From Lepiota brunneoincarnata (lineage: Eukaryota; Basidiomycota; Agaricomycetes; Agaricales; Agaricaceae), in the NCBI GenBank assembly GCA_023014365.1, contig JAEBUN010000001.1, forward strand, positions 744,001-808,000: a DNA stretch of 64,000 nt. The letters are read 5' to 3'. A program made the position numbers and the translations under genes. This document shows positions 1-11,636 of this stretch, piece by piece; within the stretch, counting starts at the first letter, position 1, and every line of letters starts with the position of its first letter. A model generated the notes under the pieces. The model was not told the DNA's origin and ran no database searches. It saw only the letters and a list, made by a program, of their open reading frames with translations.

Positions 1-577
1 ACCCTAAGCTTATGACCTGAGGGGCCTAGGAAACCTGTAATCTTGAGTAGCCAGCCTTCAACAGACTTGCTGAACCACAGTTGCCTTATTAGGTAACATG
101 TCGCCAGGGTCTCGCAGTTATCAGTGTGCACAGGGATTCTGATGGAACGGTGAGGGCACCGAGTTCAATTTGGCTAGGGGGAGATGGGCCCCAAGTGGTG
201 CAAGTGGCGCTTCAGTTTTGTTTGATGCAACCTTTTTCGCGGCGAACACTGTGTACAGGCTGGTTCGGGTCCGGGCTTGTAAGAAAACCAGAACAGATGA
301 CCGGGTCACTACGCGTTGTGGGTCACAGTGTGCTGAGATGTCAATAAACATCACTGATAGATCAGAGAGGCATATAATGAGTATATAAGTGACTGGCAAC
401 CTAAACTAGCTTAGGAGTCTCCCAGGAGGTCTTTAGCTTAGCTTTAGGAGATGACAAGAAAGTCAGAAACAGTTTAGCTTAACTCAGTAGGAGACAAGGA
501 ACAACAAGATGACTATTGGGATGTATATACATGACAAGATTATATACTACATCCAAGAAGTAAACTAGGTGCAGAGA
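1..577. other. Flank 3' of the Zn2Cys6 gene, no gene seen
   Basis: No convincing coding sequence on either strand; the short open frames are uninterrupted by chance and carry no recognisable motif. The stretch contains a purine run (GGGGGAGATGG near 176-187) that looks like a retroelement polypurine tract, and just downstream a short AT-rich part that would be the 3' untranslated region of the minus-strand gene ending at 578. Confidence 0.4.
166..186 (+). repeat. 21-nt direct repeat, left copy
   Basis: CAATTTGG followed by C/T and TAGGGGGAGATG. The same 21 nt with one mismatch occur at 4523-4543, on the other side of the Zn2Cys6 gene. The purine-rich half looks like an LTR-retrotransposon polypurine tract. 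Whether the pair marks an element that once carried the gene is inference. Confidence 0.5.
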
Positions 578-3500
578 TCACTCAAGGTCTTCTAGAACAG
601 ACTCCAGATCCTGAGTCATCGGGAAAGTGAGGAAGAGAAGCGATTTGAGCTCCTCAAATTCCTTGTATGTCAGGACCCCCGGAAAGCTGTTGGTGAACTC
701 AAAGAATGCCCGGACGTCTTCAAGGGAGTTGGCCATACCCATCTCTACAAAAGCCACGTCATTACCATCCAAGGCAGTCCTGGTAGCTTGCATCTCCTGG
801 ACAAATTGGTAAACTACACGGCAGTGGTGAAACGCCGAAGCCTCGTAAGCGACGCGGTTTGCCTCCAGGCTGACCAAGCTAGAGGACACAACACGCGCGA
901 ACACGGCCAGATCTAGAAAAATAAAGAGAATAAGAAAAGGGAAAAATAGTGAACAGAGAAACTTATGGTATTCACTGGTCAGTGAGGATGTGACCAGGGC
1001 GTTCACAACGCCGGCCGAAACCCGGGGATGGTCCGCGAAGGTACAAGGGTAGTTGTACAAGTCGCAGCTGCGACACTTCTTACCCTTGCCCAGAGGCTCG
1101 CACTCCAACTTACAAGCAGCGCAAGAAGGACACCGAGACCGAGGTGGCACGTACTGGAGCAGATGTCAAAGCCGTCAGTAAGGAACCACGAGAAAACTTG
1201 GAGAACGTACCGAAAGCTGGCTAGCTGCCAGCAGCCTAGGAAAGTCCTCACAAAAGAGCGGGACTGGGTGCCAGTATCCATGGTCCCAAATAATTTTGGC
1301 CTCAGAGCGCCGAATGCAAGCCCAGGGAACATATTTCTTTGTCCGCGTGTTGGAACTCTTCTTGGACAAAAGGACGCATTGTTGACGTGACGGGCCAGCA
1401 TGAGGGGACTCTTGAGGGATCTCCAGAACCACTGGGCTAGGCAAACGAGAAGGGACAGGGGTCGGAGAAGCTAAGAATGCGTCTTGAAAAACAAAAGTCG
1501 GTTCTTGAGGGGCAGGCGAAGGCTCCAGAAGGAGCTCCAAATCTGGCAAAGGAGAAATCTCCACGGCGCTTGCGGGAGACGCGACTGGAGCGCCAGCTAA
1601 GTGAGGTGGTGATGGTGTTGGGCACCTAGGCGAAGCCAGCACATGTTTCCCATCCAGAGACGAGGACCAGCTAAAAATTTTAAAGAGGTCGGCTTGAGAG
1701 ACCTCAGGGACTGGAGAACGCGATGGCAAGTTTGAATTCACCAAAAATAAAGGCATAGGGGGCGGCGTCAATGGTTTCGCCTTCTGTTTTCCTTTAAGGG
1801 CAGCTGGGATACGTGCTAAAGCAGAAGTTAGCAGAAAGGACAAATATACCTTGTAAAAGACTAAGCTTACGCGTTGAAACAGTCGAAGAGGCTACGGGAG
1901 AGGAGGGGCGGTTTGTTGAAGGGCCCGGCACCTCTGAACCTGATGCAATACCCAGGGGAGGGAGCACCAGCGAGCCTTCACCGTCAAAGGAGTGCAGAGA
2001 GACGGCAAGAGGGGGCAGCGACATTAAACTTGACGAGGCCTCTGTGGACAATCCACCAGAGGGCCCGCCAATGGGGATACCTGACGAGGGTTCTGCGGAA
2101 AATCCGGCAGAACACTTGTCGGTTGGATTGCACAACGACGCGATGGAAATCACGTGCCTTGGCACTGGAGCGGACAAGGGAGAGGCTGGTGGAGGAGTTG
2201 GTGCACAAGGCGGAGAGTACGGTGGAGGAGGGGTCCTTGCCACACCCACCTGACAATTTCCGCGAGCTCCTCGAGTTCCTTGCCCTCCTCTAGCTCTCCT
2301 AGTACGTGGTGCTGGTGGTTCCCATTGAGATAGGAGGTTGCGACGCGCCGGGAGGCGAATAGTGAGACCTAAAAGTAGAGAAAACATACAGTGACCCACA
2401 AAACCATTCCAATGTTTTGTACTTTTGACTTAAAGTAGTAATAGCTCAGTAAATAAAATAGCTAAATTTGTGAATATATTTATAAACATAGCCAAATATG
2501 TCATATCTGACCCTGCCAATTCGCGTTATGTAATACTTCTAAATGAGGCAATTATGAATTTTGTAATCATTTTAAGTCATTGGAACGGTTTTGTCAATAG
2601 TAATTTTTAATACTAATCCAAGCAATCACATGACTCCGTTGATTGTGAATCAACAAGATCATGTGACCACGTGTCTTTGACATATAAATAGATGTGCTGA
2701 CAGCCATGTCCCATCATTCTCAACCCCCCTACCTACCATGAAGCCATTATCTTCTACTCTAAAGCAAACCATCCTCTCTTTGCTAAATTCTCATCATTCC
2801 TATACTAAAATTGAGGCAATTACTGGTGTTGGGCGCAGTACCATATCCAGGCTAGCCTCTAAAAATTGTTCCAGCCTTACTAAATCACTTGGAGGACATC
2901 CTTCAAAACTCTCTACCACTAATATTCAGCATGCTATCCATCTTATCTCTGCTGGCAAGGCTGAAACTGCTGTAGATATAGCCAAATCTCTTGCTCCCAT
3001 CATTGGGATATCAGTCTCTTCACAGACTGTAGCAAGGCATCTCAAACAGGCAGGAATGAAGGCTGTAGTCAAGCAAAAAAAGCCTTTACTCTCTGACAAG
3101 CATAGGAGGGCTAGGCTGGATTTTGCTCTGACACACCAGCATTGGACTATGGAGGACTGGAAGCTGGTTGTATGGTCTGATGAGACCAAAATTAATCGTT
3201 TGGGGTCAGATGGGAGGAAGTGGGGATGGAAAAAGAAGGGAGAGGGGCTTAGTGAAAGATTGGTCAAGGGAACTCTGAAGTATGGAGGAGGATCAGTGAT
3301 GGTTTGGGGCTGTATGCTGTGGGATGGCCCAGGCTATGCAGTGAGGATTGATGGAAGGATGGATGCAGAGTTGTTTGTGCAAATTTTGGAGGAAGATTTG
3401 AAGAAGAGTCTCCGGTGGTACAAGCTTAAACCCTGAGATATTATCTTTCAGCAAGATAATGACCCCAAACACAAGAGTACACTGGCCAAAGAATGGTTTC

Positions 3501-4214
3501 AAAAAAATCATTTTAGGCTCCTAACCTGGCCAGCACAGTCACCTGACCTCAATCCCATTGAACACTTATGGGAATATGTGAAGAGAAAGTTGGGAGAGTA
3601 TGAATCTCCTCCCAAGGGTATGGAGGAGTTGTGGCAGAGGGTAGAAAAGGAGTGGGATGCTATTCCAGCTTCTGAGTGTCAGAAGTTAATTGAAAGTATG
3701 CCTAGAAGAGTAGCAGCTGTACTCAAAGCCAGGGGGGGCTACTCTAAGTACTAGAAATAATAGGATAGCCTAGTATAATATGTCATTGACAAAACCGTTC
3801 CAATGACTTAAAATGATTACAAAATTCATAATTGCCTAATTTGGAAGTATTACATGACGCAACTTTGCAGAGTCAGATATGACATATTTGGCTATGTTTA
3901 TAAATATATTCACAAATATGGCTATTTTATTTACTGAGCTATTACTACTTTAAGTCAAAAGTACAAAACATTGGAACGGTTTTGTGGGTCACTGTAAGTA
4001 AAGACAACAAGAACAGGGGCAAACGCGACTTATGTTGCGCGATCGATGATGAAGGTGCGCCTTGGGAAGCCATTGAGGCGTTGCTTGGCCCAGGGTAGCC
4101 TGAAAACAGGTTAAGAAAACAGAGAAAACTGTAACTCGAACTCTACTTACTGGAAGAGGAGTCTGAGTCCTCCTCGTAGCGAGCACGTTTGCTGCTGCGC
4201 GTGTTTCTGTCCAT
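578..4214 (-). CDS. Zn2Cys6-cluster protein, six exons, with a Tc1 element in intron 2
   Basis: I read six exons on the minus strand: 4214-4151, 4099-4025, 2368-1850, 1815-1211, 1153-976 and 912-578. All junctions have GT..AG ends and phases agree, giving 1776 nt and a 591-residue protein. The N-terminus is charged and Ser-rich, the middle is Pro/Ser-rich and low complexity. Near residues 428-457 is a C-x2-C-x6-C-x8-C-x2-C-x6-C array, exactly the spacing of the fungal binuclear zinc cluster used by DNA-binding regulators. After it comes an acidic alpha-helical C-terminus. In most family members the cluster is N-terminal, so a C-terminal place is unusual. Intron 2 (4024-2369) contains the whole Tc1 element; without it and one TA it would be 48 nt. 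Function as a regulator is inferred; a retroelement-associated protein is the alternative. Confidence 0.6.
2387..3996 (+). mobile_element. Tc1/mariner element, 1606 bp, with TA target duplication
   Basis: The element spans 2389-3994 and is flanked by TA at 2387-2388 and 3995-3996. Both ends start CAGTGACCCACAAAACC. The terminal inverted repeats are long, about 210 bp (2389-2600 and 3784-3994), with only scattered mismatches. Inside each repeat the inner edge carries a reversed copy of the outer ACAAAACCGTTCCAATG motif, likely a second transposase site. The body holds one transposase gene. Near-identical repeats suggest recent insertion. Confidence 0.93.
2738..3754 (+). pseudogene. Tc1-type DD34E transposase, one premature stop
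   Basis: The frame codes for 338 residues but has TGA at 3434-3436. The N-terminus has a paired-type helix-turn-helix (about residues 10-110). The catalytic triad is visible: Asp in WSDETK, Asp in FQQDND, and Glu in NPIEHLW, with exactly 34 residues between the second Asp and the Glu. The stop lies between the first and second catalytic Asp, so the product would be inactive unless read through. A single C-to-T change (CGA to TGA) would explain it. Everything after the stop stays open to the natural TAG, so this copy decayed very recently. It could still be mobilised by an active relative. Confidence 0.92.
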
Positions 4215-4522
4215 TGTTGATAGGAGTGGGCGTTAAAAAGTGAGTATGCGAGCAGGATAGACAAGTAAGAAGTGAGAGGGAGAACGAAAGAGATGAAACG
4301 AGACCTTGGGACATTTAAAAGACCCAATAACGAGATAAAAATTTAAGCTATAGCGACAAGAAGTTGATCTATACATTTAAACTTGGTGACATGACATCAT
4401 TCTGAAATAAGCTTAGCAAAAGTGTGCTACCCTCGAAGCTGGTGAACGTTCTAGACCATAGAGCGCGTCAGAGAGACTCAGATACTGCGAATTTGAAGGA
4501 GATAATGACTGAGGACAGTCAG

Positions 4523-4543
4523 CAATTTGGTTAGGGGGAGATG
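4523..4543 (+). repeat. 21-nt direct repeat, right copy
   Basis: Matches 166-186 at 20 of 21 positions. Together the two copies bracket the Zn2Cys6 gene with its Tc1 insertion. Confidence 0.5.
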
Positions 4544-5467
4544 ATATGCCGATTTCACGCCTATACATGAATTCTGTACTCCAGAATGATTCTCTACATA
4601 GAATCATTGGCTATATCATTAAAGAACTCTATAGAGGATTGGTACTATATCCCGTAGTAGCCAGTTCGACCAAACTGAGGATATTCGAGCCTCAGAAGTG
4701 TTCAAACCAGCTCATTATCACTAAGCTTAGTGAACCAAGCTATCAGAACGCTCTCTGGAGGGATTCAGGGCTCTACATAGCCTATCAAGTATACCCCGGT
4801 CGCATCAAGGGACCTTACGAGCAGTTTTCTGATGAACCCGAATGCGTTTGAACATAAAAGAATGTACCTAGCAGCTGTCGCAGGCGTATTACATCTATAG
4901 CGAGTTCAATAATGATGACCGGACCATGGAACAGAACGTCCAATGTTCGGGAGGCAATACCCGATGCCCAAAACCCTAGAAATATCAAAGACTCCTAATT
5001 AACGAGTGCTTTGGGGGTCCTGGCACTTCGGCATACTGCTTAACTGAGATTAATTACAACGGATCAAGGAATTGTCCATCCGCTATACATTCCGATCATA
5101 ATTGATCTGGAAACTTAACATGCTCGCGTGGACGCAGAATAATGCAGACGAGCACGGAACACGTCTGGCTGGACTGCCATTCGTTAATCAGAGAAAAACC
5201 CATAACCCAGGGTGAGGTAGAAATGCTGCCGAACCTTCCAAAATGTTCTACAGTGCCTGTAACAATTAAGCTTATTGTTTTCTATTTCATATTTACTATC
5301 TCTTGTATGTATCCAAACAATATAAATACGGTTGCACTTGTTCGTGAAGAAGCAAGAGGTCTCACCCCCGCTTCCACACGCAAGTCTGCGAGCCGTGATC
5401 AAGAACAGTTTCAGAGGGCTATTTAGTGTGCGTCATTAAGTGTGATTTCTTCGGTTGTCGACCAACC

Positions 5468-5523
5468 CAGAGACAGAGACAGAGACCAGAGTTCAGAGAC
5501 CAGAGACCAGAGACCAGAGACCC
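5468..5523 (+). repeat. Short tandem repeat, CAGAGAC-type
   Basis: About eight imperfect units of AGAGACC/AGAGAC in a row. It lies between the possible LTR remnant and the transposase gene. No function can be read from it. Confidence 0.8.
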
Positions 5524-5718
5524 AGTGCTTTGAATTGGCAGGGATTGTCCTTTCATTGTTGCACTGTACGGCTAAGATAACTTCAACGGCTGTTTGTTAA
5601 CCTCTAAAAACACTACTCTCTTGAATTTCGCTGTCAGAATGCACCCCCAGAACACCCTAAAAGACGAAACTGTTCATTATCTATCTCATTCCACTTGTAT
5701 TAGCTTAAGCTTATCGAA

Positions 5719-8072
5719 TTGCGGCTAAGCTTAGTGAAAACAAGCCCACTATCTATATTAAAACCAACGAAAGTTTCTCCACCTTTTCAACGCAAGACAT
5801 TCAGGTACCTTCCCCTCATCCCTCGCCTACGAGCTATGTCAGCAAACCCCACACATGCGAAAAAGATGCGTTATCGGGGTGAACACATTCACAAGTCCGG
5901 CATCATTAACGACATATTCGATGGTTCCCATTATCAGTCCTTGCTCAATACTCTCATCCCTAACACAAGTCATCCCATGTTCTTTTTCTCCGATGAGCGC
6001 AACATCGCCCTCAGTCTTTCAACGGATGGCTTCACTCCATTCAAACAGCGTGATAAGACATGCTGGCCCATCCTCCTTGTCAATTACAATCTACCCCCCA
6101 AAATACATTTTCAGAAACATTACCACATTCATGTTGGTACAGTCCCAGGTCCAAAAAAGCCTTGGGATTGGGATTCATTCTGCTGGCCACTTGCTCAAGA
6201 ACTCATTCAGCTCGAAATAGGCATCAAAGCTTTTGACGCCATCAGTCAATCGTTATTCTTGCTTCATGCCTATCTCATCATAGCATTTGGTGACATTCCG
6301 GCCATGGCTCTGATCACACGCATGAAAGGGCAGAATGGTATTAGTCTGTGCCGTATCTGCAACATCAAAGGGATACGCTCACACTCTCGCACTTACTACG
6401 TCCCTCTTCGATGAGATAAGCTTCCCAAAGCAAATCCCCTTCAATACAACCTGTCCAACCTCCCCATTCACACTCACAAGGAGTTTTTAGAGCAAGCCCG
6501 TGCTGTGGAAATGGCCCCCAGTAACACCGTACATGAGGAACTTGCCAAACGATATGGCATCAAAGGGATACCGATCCTCAGTACCATATCCTCGCTCTCA
6601 TTCCCATCTTCATTCCCATTCGACTTCATGCACCTCATTTGGGAAAATTTGATCCCTAACCTCATTCTGTTCTGGACTTGTGAGTTCAAGGACCTAGATC
6701 ACCAGGGCAAAGGCTATACTATTGCAACGCAAATCTGGAATGAAATCGGCGCAGCTATGGCAGCATGTGGCGCAACAATTCCGGCAGCTTTTGGAGCTTC
6801 AGTACCCAACATTGCAACTAAACAGTCACAAATGACTGCTGAGATGTATGCCATTTGGACACTTTATATTGCTCCAGTTGTGCTTCGTGGCAGGTTCACA
6901 AACGTGAAATACTATGACCACTTCATGCAGCTTGTCGAACTTTTGAAGCTCTGCTTGTTGTTTGAGCTCATGGAAGAGAACTTGAAACAGATTGATGAGG
7001 GTTTCAAGTCTTGGGTTCAGATGTATGAAAAGTGAGTATCTGCCTTCTACGTTGTGCTCTTATACTTAAATCAATGTAGGCTATACTATCAAAATGACCC
7101 TGTTCGACTCTCCACTTGTCCTCTGACCCTCCATGCCATTCTTCATATTGCATGGGGTATCCAGGTGGCGGGTCCTGTCTGGACGTATTGGGCATTTCCT
7201 ATGGAGCGTCATTGTAACACTCTGCTTCCATCGATCAGAAGTAGATGCTACCCTTACAAATCCATCAACACCTTTGTCGTGGCGACTGCACAACTAGATC
7301 AAATACGATTATTATATGATCTTTACAAAGTGCTATCTTTGGATCCTGACAAGAAGAAAGCGGACCAAATTGTTCATGATTTATGTATGTTCAACCTGTC
7401 ATCTTGTCGTTGTCACTTAATCACTTGCTTGCAAACAGACCCCCTCTACATGTTTTCCGCCCCACGACGGTGTGAGGCCCTTCCCCCACCCATATATAAC
7501 AAAGTTCTAGCTTCTTTAGCGACACGCTTTGATGTCACAAAGCAAGCTATTCAATCCGTCATAAAACAAGATCAGCCTGTCGTCCAGTATGGCAGAGTAA
7601 CTCGTCTTGAAGGAGGTGATCTCATGATTGCCCGTGACTTAATTGGGAAGAGAGAGGACAGTCGGGATGCATCCTTTGTGCAAGTTGAGTGCTATGCCCC
7701 TTCCTGCATATGGTATCTGAATGTTCTTCATTCCAGTATACTCAACTTGTGGATCAGCATGCTCACCGAAAGAGAAGAACACCAGAATTCAGGCCATGTG
7801 ATTTCTTTGGCCAACTAAAGCGTATCCTAGTTCTGGAACTCCCGTCCACACCACAACTCAACTTAGCCATGCCAACGACCGTTATTCTGGCACTTATTCG
7901 TGGTGTCAAGGCAACACAGAAGAGTGGCATTTATTATTACAGTAATAAGGATTGTGGTGTTGATGAAGTTGTTGATCTAAGTACAGTGCAGTGTGTTGTT
8001 GGAAGGATATTAGACAGGGGTGCGTGGGCCATTGTAGATCGAAGCCCTGATATGGAGATCCAGGTGGATTAA
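5719..8072 (+). pseudogene. Plavaka-type (CACTA superfamily) transposase, 5'-truncated, one stop
   Basis: Four exons can be read: 5719-7031, 7080-7384, 7439-7683 and 7737-8072, with phase-compatible introns of 48, 54 and 53 nt and a total of 733 codons. The product shows segments I know from fungal Plavaka/Tnp2 transposases: YLPLIPRLRA near the start, the FFSDERNIALSLSTDGF region, VGTVPGPKKP, FGDIPAM, a CRIC zinc-like pair, FPFDFMHLIWENL, YYQNDPVRLSTCPLT and WAFPMERHCN. One in-frame TGA at 6412-6414 breaks the first exon, again explicable as CGA to TGA. The usual N-terminal part upstream of YLPLIPRLRA is missing, so the copy is also truncated. No terminal repeats were found. It resembles KDZ transposases only distantly. 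Confidence 0.85.
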
Positions 8073-8194
8073 GGCTCCGATCGTGTTGATTTGCAAACCA
8101 TTCAAGTCCGCCATTACAGGCCAGTAGCTATGTACTTGGTGTCTCTCAGATATCTTGGATGAGTAATTCAAGTGGACGATTCGCACAGCTGCCG

Positions 8195-8734
8195 CCTTGG
8201 CCTTGATCTCATCCGAGGTGATGAAGGTGATAGGAGAGAGGAAACCGAGTGCATTAGCAGTGTCGTCAGTCCTGTGAAGGTGCTTCTTCCACAGTCCTCT
8301 CCAAGTTACAGGAACAGCTCACTTCCGTCAAATCTGCAAGGGCAGTTGATGCCGCCCATCTGGCCATGGATATGGAGGCAGAGCAGGCCAAAGCTGCAGA
8401 GCTGCAGGCCAACCATGTCGCCCTTTCTTGTGACCTTGCTACTGCACGATTGCAAGAACTTAATCAACGCCGAGAGCTTGTTAATGCCTCTGACAAGATC
8501 GAGAACCTCAAAAAGCGGCATGCTTGTGAAATTATGGACATTGAAATGGACCTCAAGAAGCGAGAATGAGAACTACGTGATGCCAACAAAGATCTACGAT
8601 TATGCAAAAGCAACCTTGAACGTGAACACGGAAATGTCTCCACCCTTAAAGCCATCCTATCGCAACAGTCAACCGCTCATATTACCCTCACTACACAAGT
8701 CCAGGCGCTACAAACCAAAAACATTCTGTGATGA
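8195..8734 (+). pseudogene. Decayed coiled-coil ORF downstream of the Plavaka gene
   Basis: From about 8291 to 8569 one frame encodes an almost unbroken amphipathic helix rich in Ala, Glu, Gln, Leu and Lys (for example KLQEQLTSVKSARAVDAAH). After TGA at 8567-8569 the same frame continues with more heptad-like sequence to about 8730. Upstream of 8291 the frame is open only in pieces and may need an intron. No domain is recognised. It could be the second ORF of the Plavaka element or a captured host exon; I cannot decide. Confidence 0.45.
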
Positions 8735-10460
8735 GGTGAGCGCATTATGACCAGCATACAGCGAAAGTCACTATTTGCAGAGAAACGGGCAACAAAGGCA
8801 CCTATATGGTGAAGACCCGGTTGATGAGTTGTTCGATTCAACTGAAATCGCTCGTAGATTGTCCAAAAAATGCCAAAAAATACATCAAGATATAATGATA
8901 CAATTTTATAGATCGCCCCGACAGTTCACCAGTCATAACATGCCACCTTGTCCAGACTCTTTCCCCCGACCCTCCATCTTCCTCCATTCGCGAAAAGCTG
9001 CGCCCCTGGTGACGCGCCATTGTGTCCATAAAGATGGAATGTCGCGACGGCGTGCTCGTTGTCGAACGCCCACACTGTCCAGTGGCGGCAGCTATCAGTA
9101 TCCGAGCTATGTTTTTCACCCCTAAACCTCCCTCTTTCGTCAGCTATCTAATTTATTTCATCGAATACTCACATCAGGACCCAATCCACATTCCTATCTC
9201 CAAGAACTTGTGAAAGTTCGTCCCTGAAGTCCGCCACCGCCCTTTCCAGCACCTGTCTCGCTCGTTTCCTCTCCCCTCCACTCGGGTTTGCCTTTGCGCG
9301 TGGATTGCGTGAATAAATATAATAATACATGTTGTTGGATGCTGTGATAGCGACTGAGGGTGGGTGTAATGATGGCGGTTGAGGGCGGGTGTGATGATGG
9401 CGGTTGGGGGCAGGTGTGGTGATGGATGCGACGTTGATGCAAACATGCGCGACAGTGATGAGATCGTGCTTTATTTTTCCTCACTCCATCCTAACTTGAA
9501 ACTTGAGAACGATTATAATTTGGATATAAAGGTACAGCTCCAGTTTTTTTTTTACAACACGTCTGCACCTCATTCATCAAACGCTCCACTCCATTGTCAG
9601 GGTTGGTATTTGTTGACAAATAACGATGACGACAACGACTATGGGCTGTGGCCAAACAGATGCCCAAATACTGCTAATATTTTGTCTAACCCACCAGCTT
9701 GCCAAACAGGATGAGTGCTATAAGTAGATCCTTCTCTCCTGCTGACGACATAAAACCTCCAGTATCATATTCCAATACTTAATATCCATGTTTACCAATG
9801 AAAAGTGATCTTACTAAAACTGTTGCACTTTCCTAAGGCCTGAAAAACAATAATATGTATGGTATACCCTATTCCCCCCCTTTGAGGTGTTTTTACCACT
9901 CCTCTGGACCACCATATATTACATCGTTATACCCATGACATTATCTGGCGTAAATATCGAGACTTACCATTGAAAATGACCTTACCGAAAATGTCGTTTT
10001 TTCCTACATCTTGAGAAACAACACTATCTGTAACTATTTACACACTTCACTCTTTAACGTCGTATTTTACAACCCCTAGGGTCTCACAGTGAAGACTTCA
10101 TCCTGGAACTTTTGCTTTAAGCTTTGCAGCTCTCACTTTACTACAGGGTCATACATCTGTTATGATCCTTGCTCCTTCTTTATCCAAAGATAACTGGAGA
10201 AGGCCTTCAATCACTCAACAAGATGTCCAAGATGGTTGGCCTTGTAGAGCTTAGTAGATCATGCTCAATGAGATAATGAGAGAAGATGCCAAGTTAAGGC
10301 AGAGAGGTTAACAACTGCTGTTACCAAGATTAAAGCTTAAGGCTTTAATCTCTACTTGTACAAGCCTTTATATACCTATGAGATACCATATACTCATTAT
10401 AGGTTATTGGGCTATTCTACTTGTCCTGTGCAGCCTTGACCATGATATGCATCCTAGCTG
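8735..10460. other. Intergenic stretch with LTR-like sequence, no gene seen
   Basis: Open frames here are short and lack any motif. The minisatellite at 9356-9429 is the only clear structure up to 9.7 kb. From about 9.7 kb CpG becomes rare. On the minus strand GGTATATAAAGGC near 10367-10379 is a good TATA box, and it lies beyond the 3' end of the minus-strand Ty3 gag remnant, so this may be that element's LTR. The palindromic ATTAAAGCTTAAGGCTTTAAT is near 10330-10350. Confidence 0.35.
9356..9429 (+). repeat. 25-bp minisatellite, three units
   Basis: Three consecutive units of GAGGGTGGGTGTAATGATGG plus CGGTT, with one to four substitutions between units; the last is incomplete. All differences are base changes, so unit length is constant. 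Confidence 0.85.
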
Positions 10461-10485
10461 ATGGCATCCTACTGCTATTTCTATC

Positions 10486-11603
10486 TTACAATGAATCATT
10501 GTCCTCATTCTCCATTCCACTGCTGTGTGATGTTCCATCACTTTCTTCTGACTCATAATTCTCTGCTCCCAATCCTATCTCCATGGATTCTTCCTCCTTC
10601 TTGCTCTCCACTCTCTTGGTGCTTCCATCTGTGCCAGAGGTTGGATTGGTCAATCCATAGCTATCCCTTTCCTCTTCAGGGTATTCCAGAGTATCTTCCA
10701 AGGTGATCTCCATTCCTGCATCTCTCACCAAGTCCTGCATGGCATTGTAGTATTCCCTCTCTTTGTTTTCATACTCCTGTGCCTGTAGCTGGTCTGTGGT
10801 CTCCTTTATCCATCTTGTAAAGTCAAATACTTGTTCCAACTCCTCTCTGTCTGGACTGTTCATAACAACATCCCTGTTCTGGACATTGCAGGCAGATGGC
10901 TCATAGATGCTAAGTTCACTGGCCTCAAATCCTGATGAAGGGATCACATAAGTGTTTTGCCAATTGATATTTCAATGGCTTTGTCCATGACAATCCTTCA
11001 ATCATAGGGGTCCTCTTTGCATAAATCCTTTGCAGTCAGTGCTGACCCATTGCTTGTAGTTCTACATGCCCCAGTAATTGCTAATCTTGCATTGAGTACA
11101 TCCTGGAACACTGAGTCCAGTGTGCTTGTAAATACCTTGACTAGCTCTTGGTTCAAGATAACTGCCAACAACTTCAGACACTTCTCTGCTTTGAGAATGA
11201 AATGCCTTTTGAAGTCCAAGACTTTATGCTCCTCATTCATTGCAATGCCTCTACTCTCAGCACAGAATTGTCTCAAGCATTGTACTGAGCCCTGTTCAGC
11301 TGCCACAGTCTTGGGATACTCTTTCTTTAATCTCTCTACAAAGCCTGACCAGCTTCCAGCTATGAACTCTGCAAAACTCATCCACTCTTCATGGATATCC
11401 TAATCCACATATGACACTGCCCAGTTAATCTTTTCTGCATCCTCCACTATCTTCATTATTGTGAAGAGACATTCAAGCATCCAGAGATAATTCCTCAATG
11501 TCTGTGGTTTTGATGTGTCCCATCTGGGAGCATTATTGCTAAAGGGAATTGGCATATGCTCATGTCCCATTTTTTTAACTATAGTCATCATAGATGGCAT
11601 AGT
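10486..11603 (-). pseudogene. Ty3-type Gag remnant
   Basis: Reading minus from 11600, the product begins MPIPFSNNAPRWD and has the WxSFAEF..GSW, LKKEYP and VKVFTSTLDSVFQDVLNARL stretches typical of Gag of Agaricomycete Ty3 elements. A TAG near 11400 and frame breaks around 10998 split it. A second piece, 10947-10486, continues with an acidic tail. The pol remnant at 12288-13795 lies on the opposite strand, so this is either a second copy or an inverted piece of the same family. It abuts the Tc1 remnant at its 5' side. Confidence 0.75.
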
Positions 11604-11636
11604 TTCTGGGTCATGTGTTGGAGTGATTTGGTAACC

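Larger units (their letters stand above)
4215..5718. other. Non-coding stretch, possible LTR remnant
   Basis: No gene is recognised. The 21-nt purine-rich repeat at 4523-4543 is followed by TGATATGCC, which could be an LTR start. A TATA-like AATATAAATACGG lies near 5318-5331, as in an LTR promoter. A 14-nt word, CTAAGCTTAGTGAA, occurs near 4722 and again near 5725. No matched LTR end or target duplication was found, so the LTR reading stays tentative. Confidence 0.3.

Noticed and set aside
1813..2293. Plus-strand frames of 139-146 codons opposite the Zn2Cys6 gene
   Set aside because: Low-complexity DNA keeps several frames open; the minus-strand exon chain explains the region with consistent splicing.
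5719..8072. KDZ (Kyakuja/Dileera/Zisupton) transposase
   Set aside because: Motif order (STDGF, PGPKKP, FGDIPA, HLIWENL, STCPLT) fits Plavaka/Tnp2 of the CACTA group better.
11017..11403. 128-codon plus-strand frame
   Set aside because: Antisense of the Ty3 Gag remnant.
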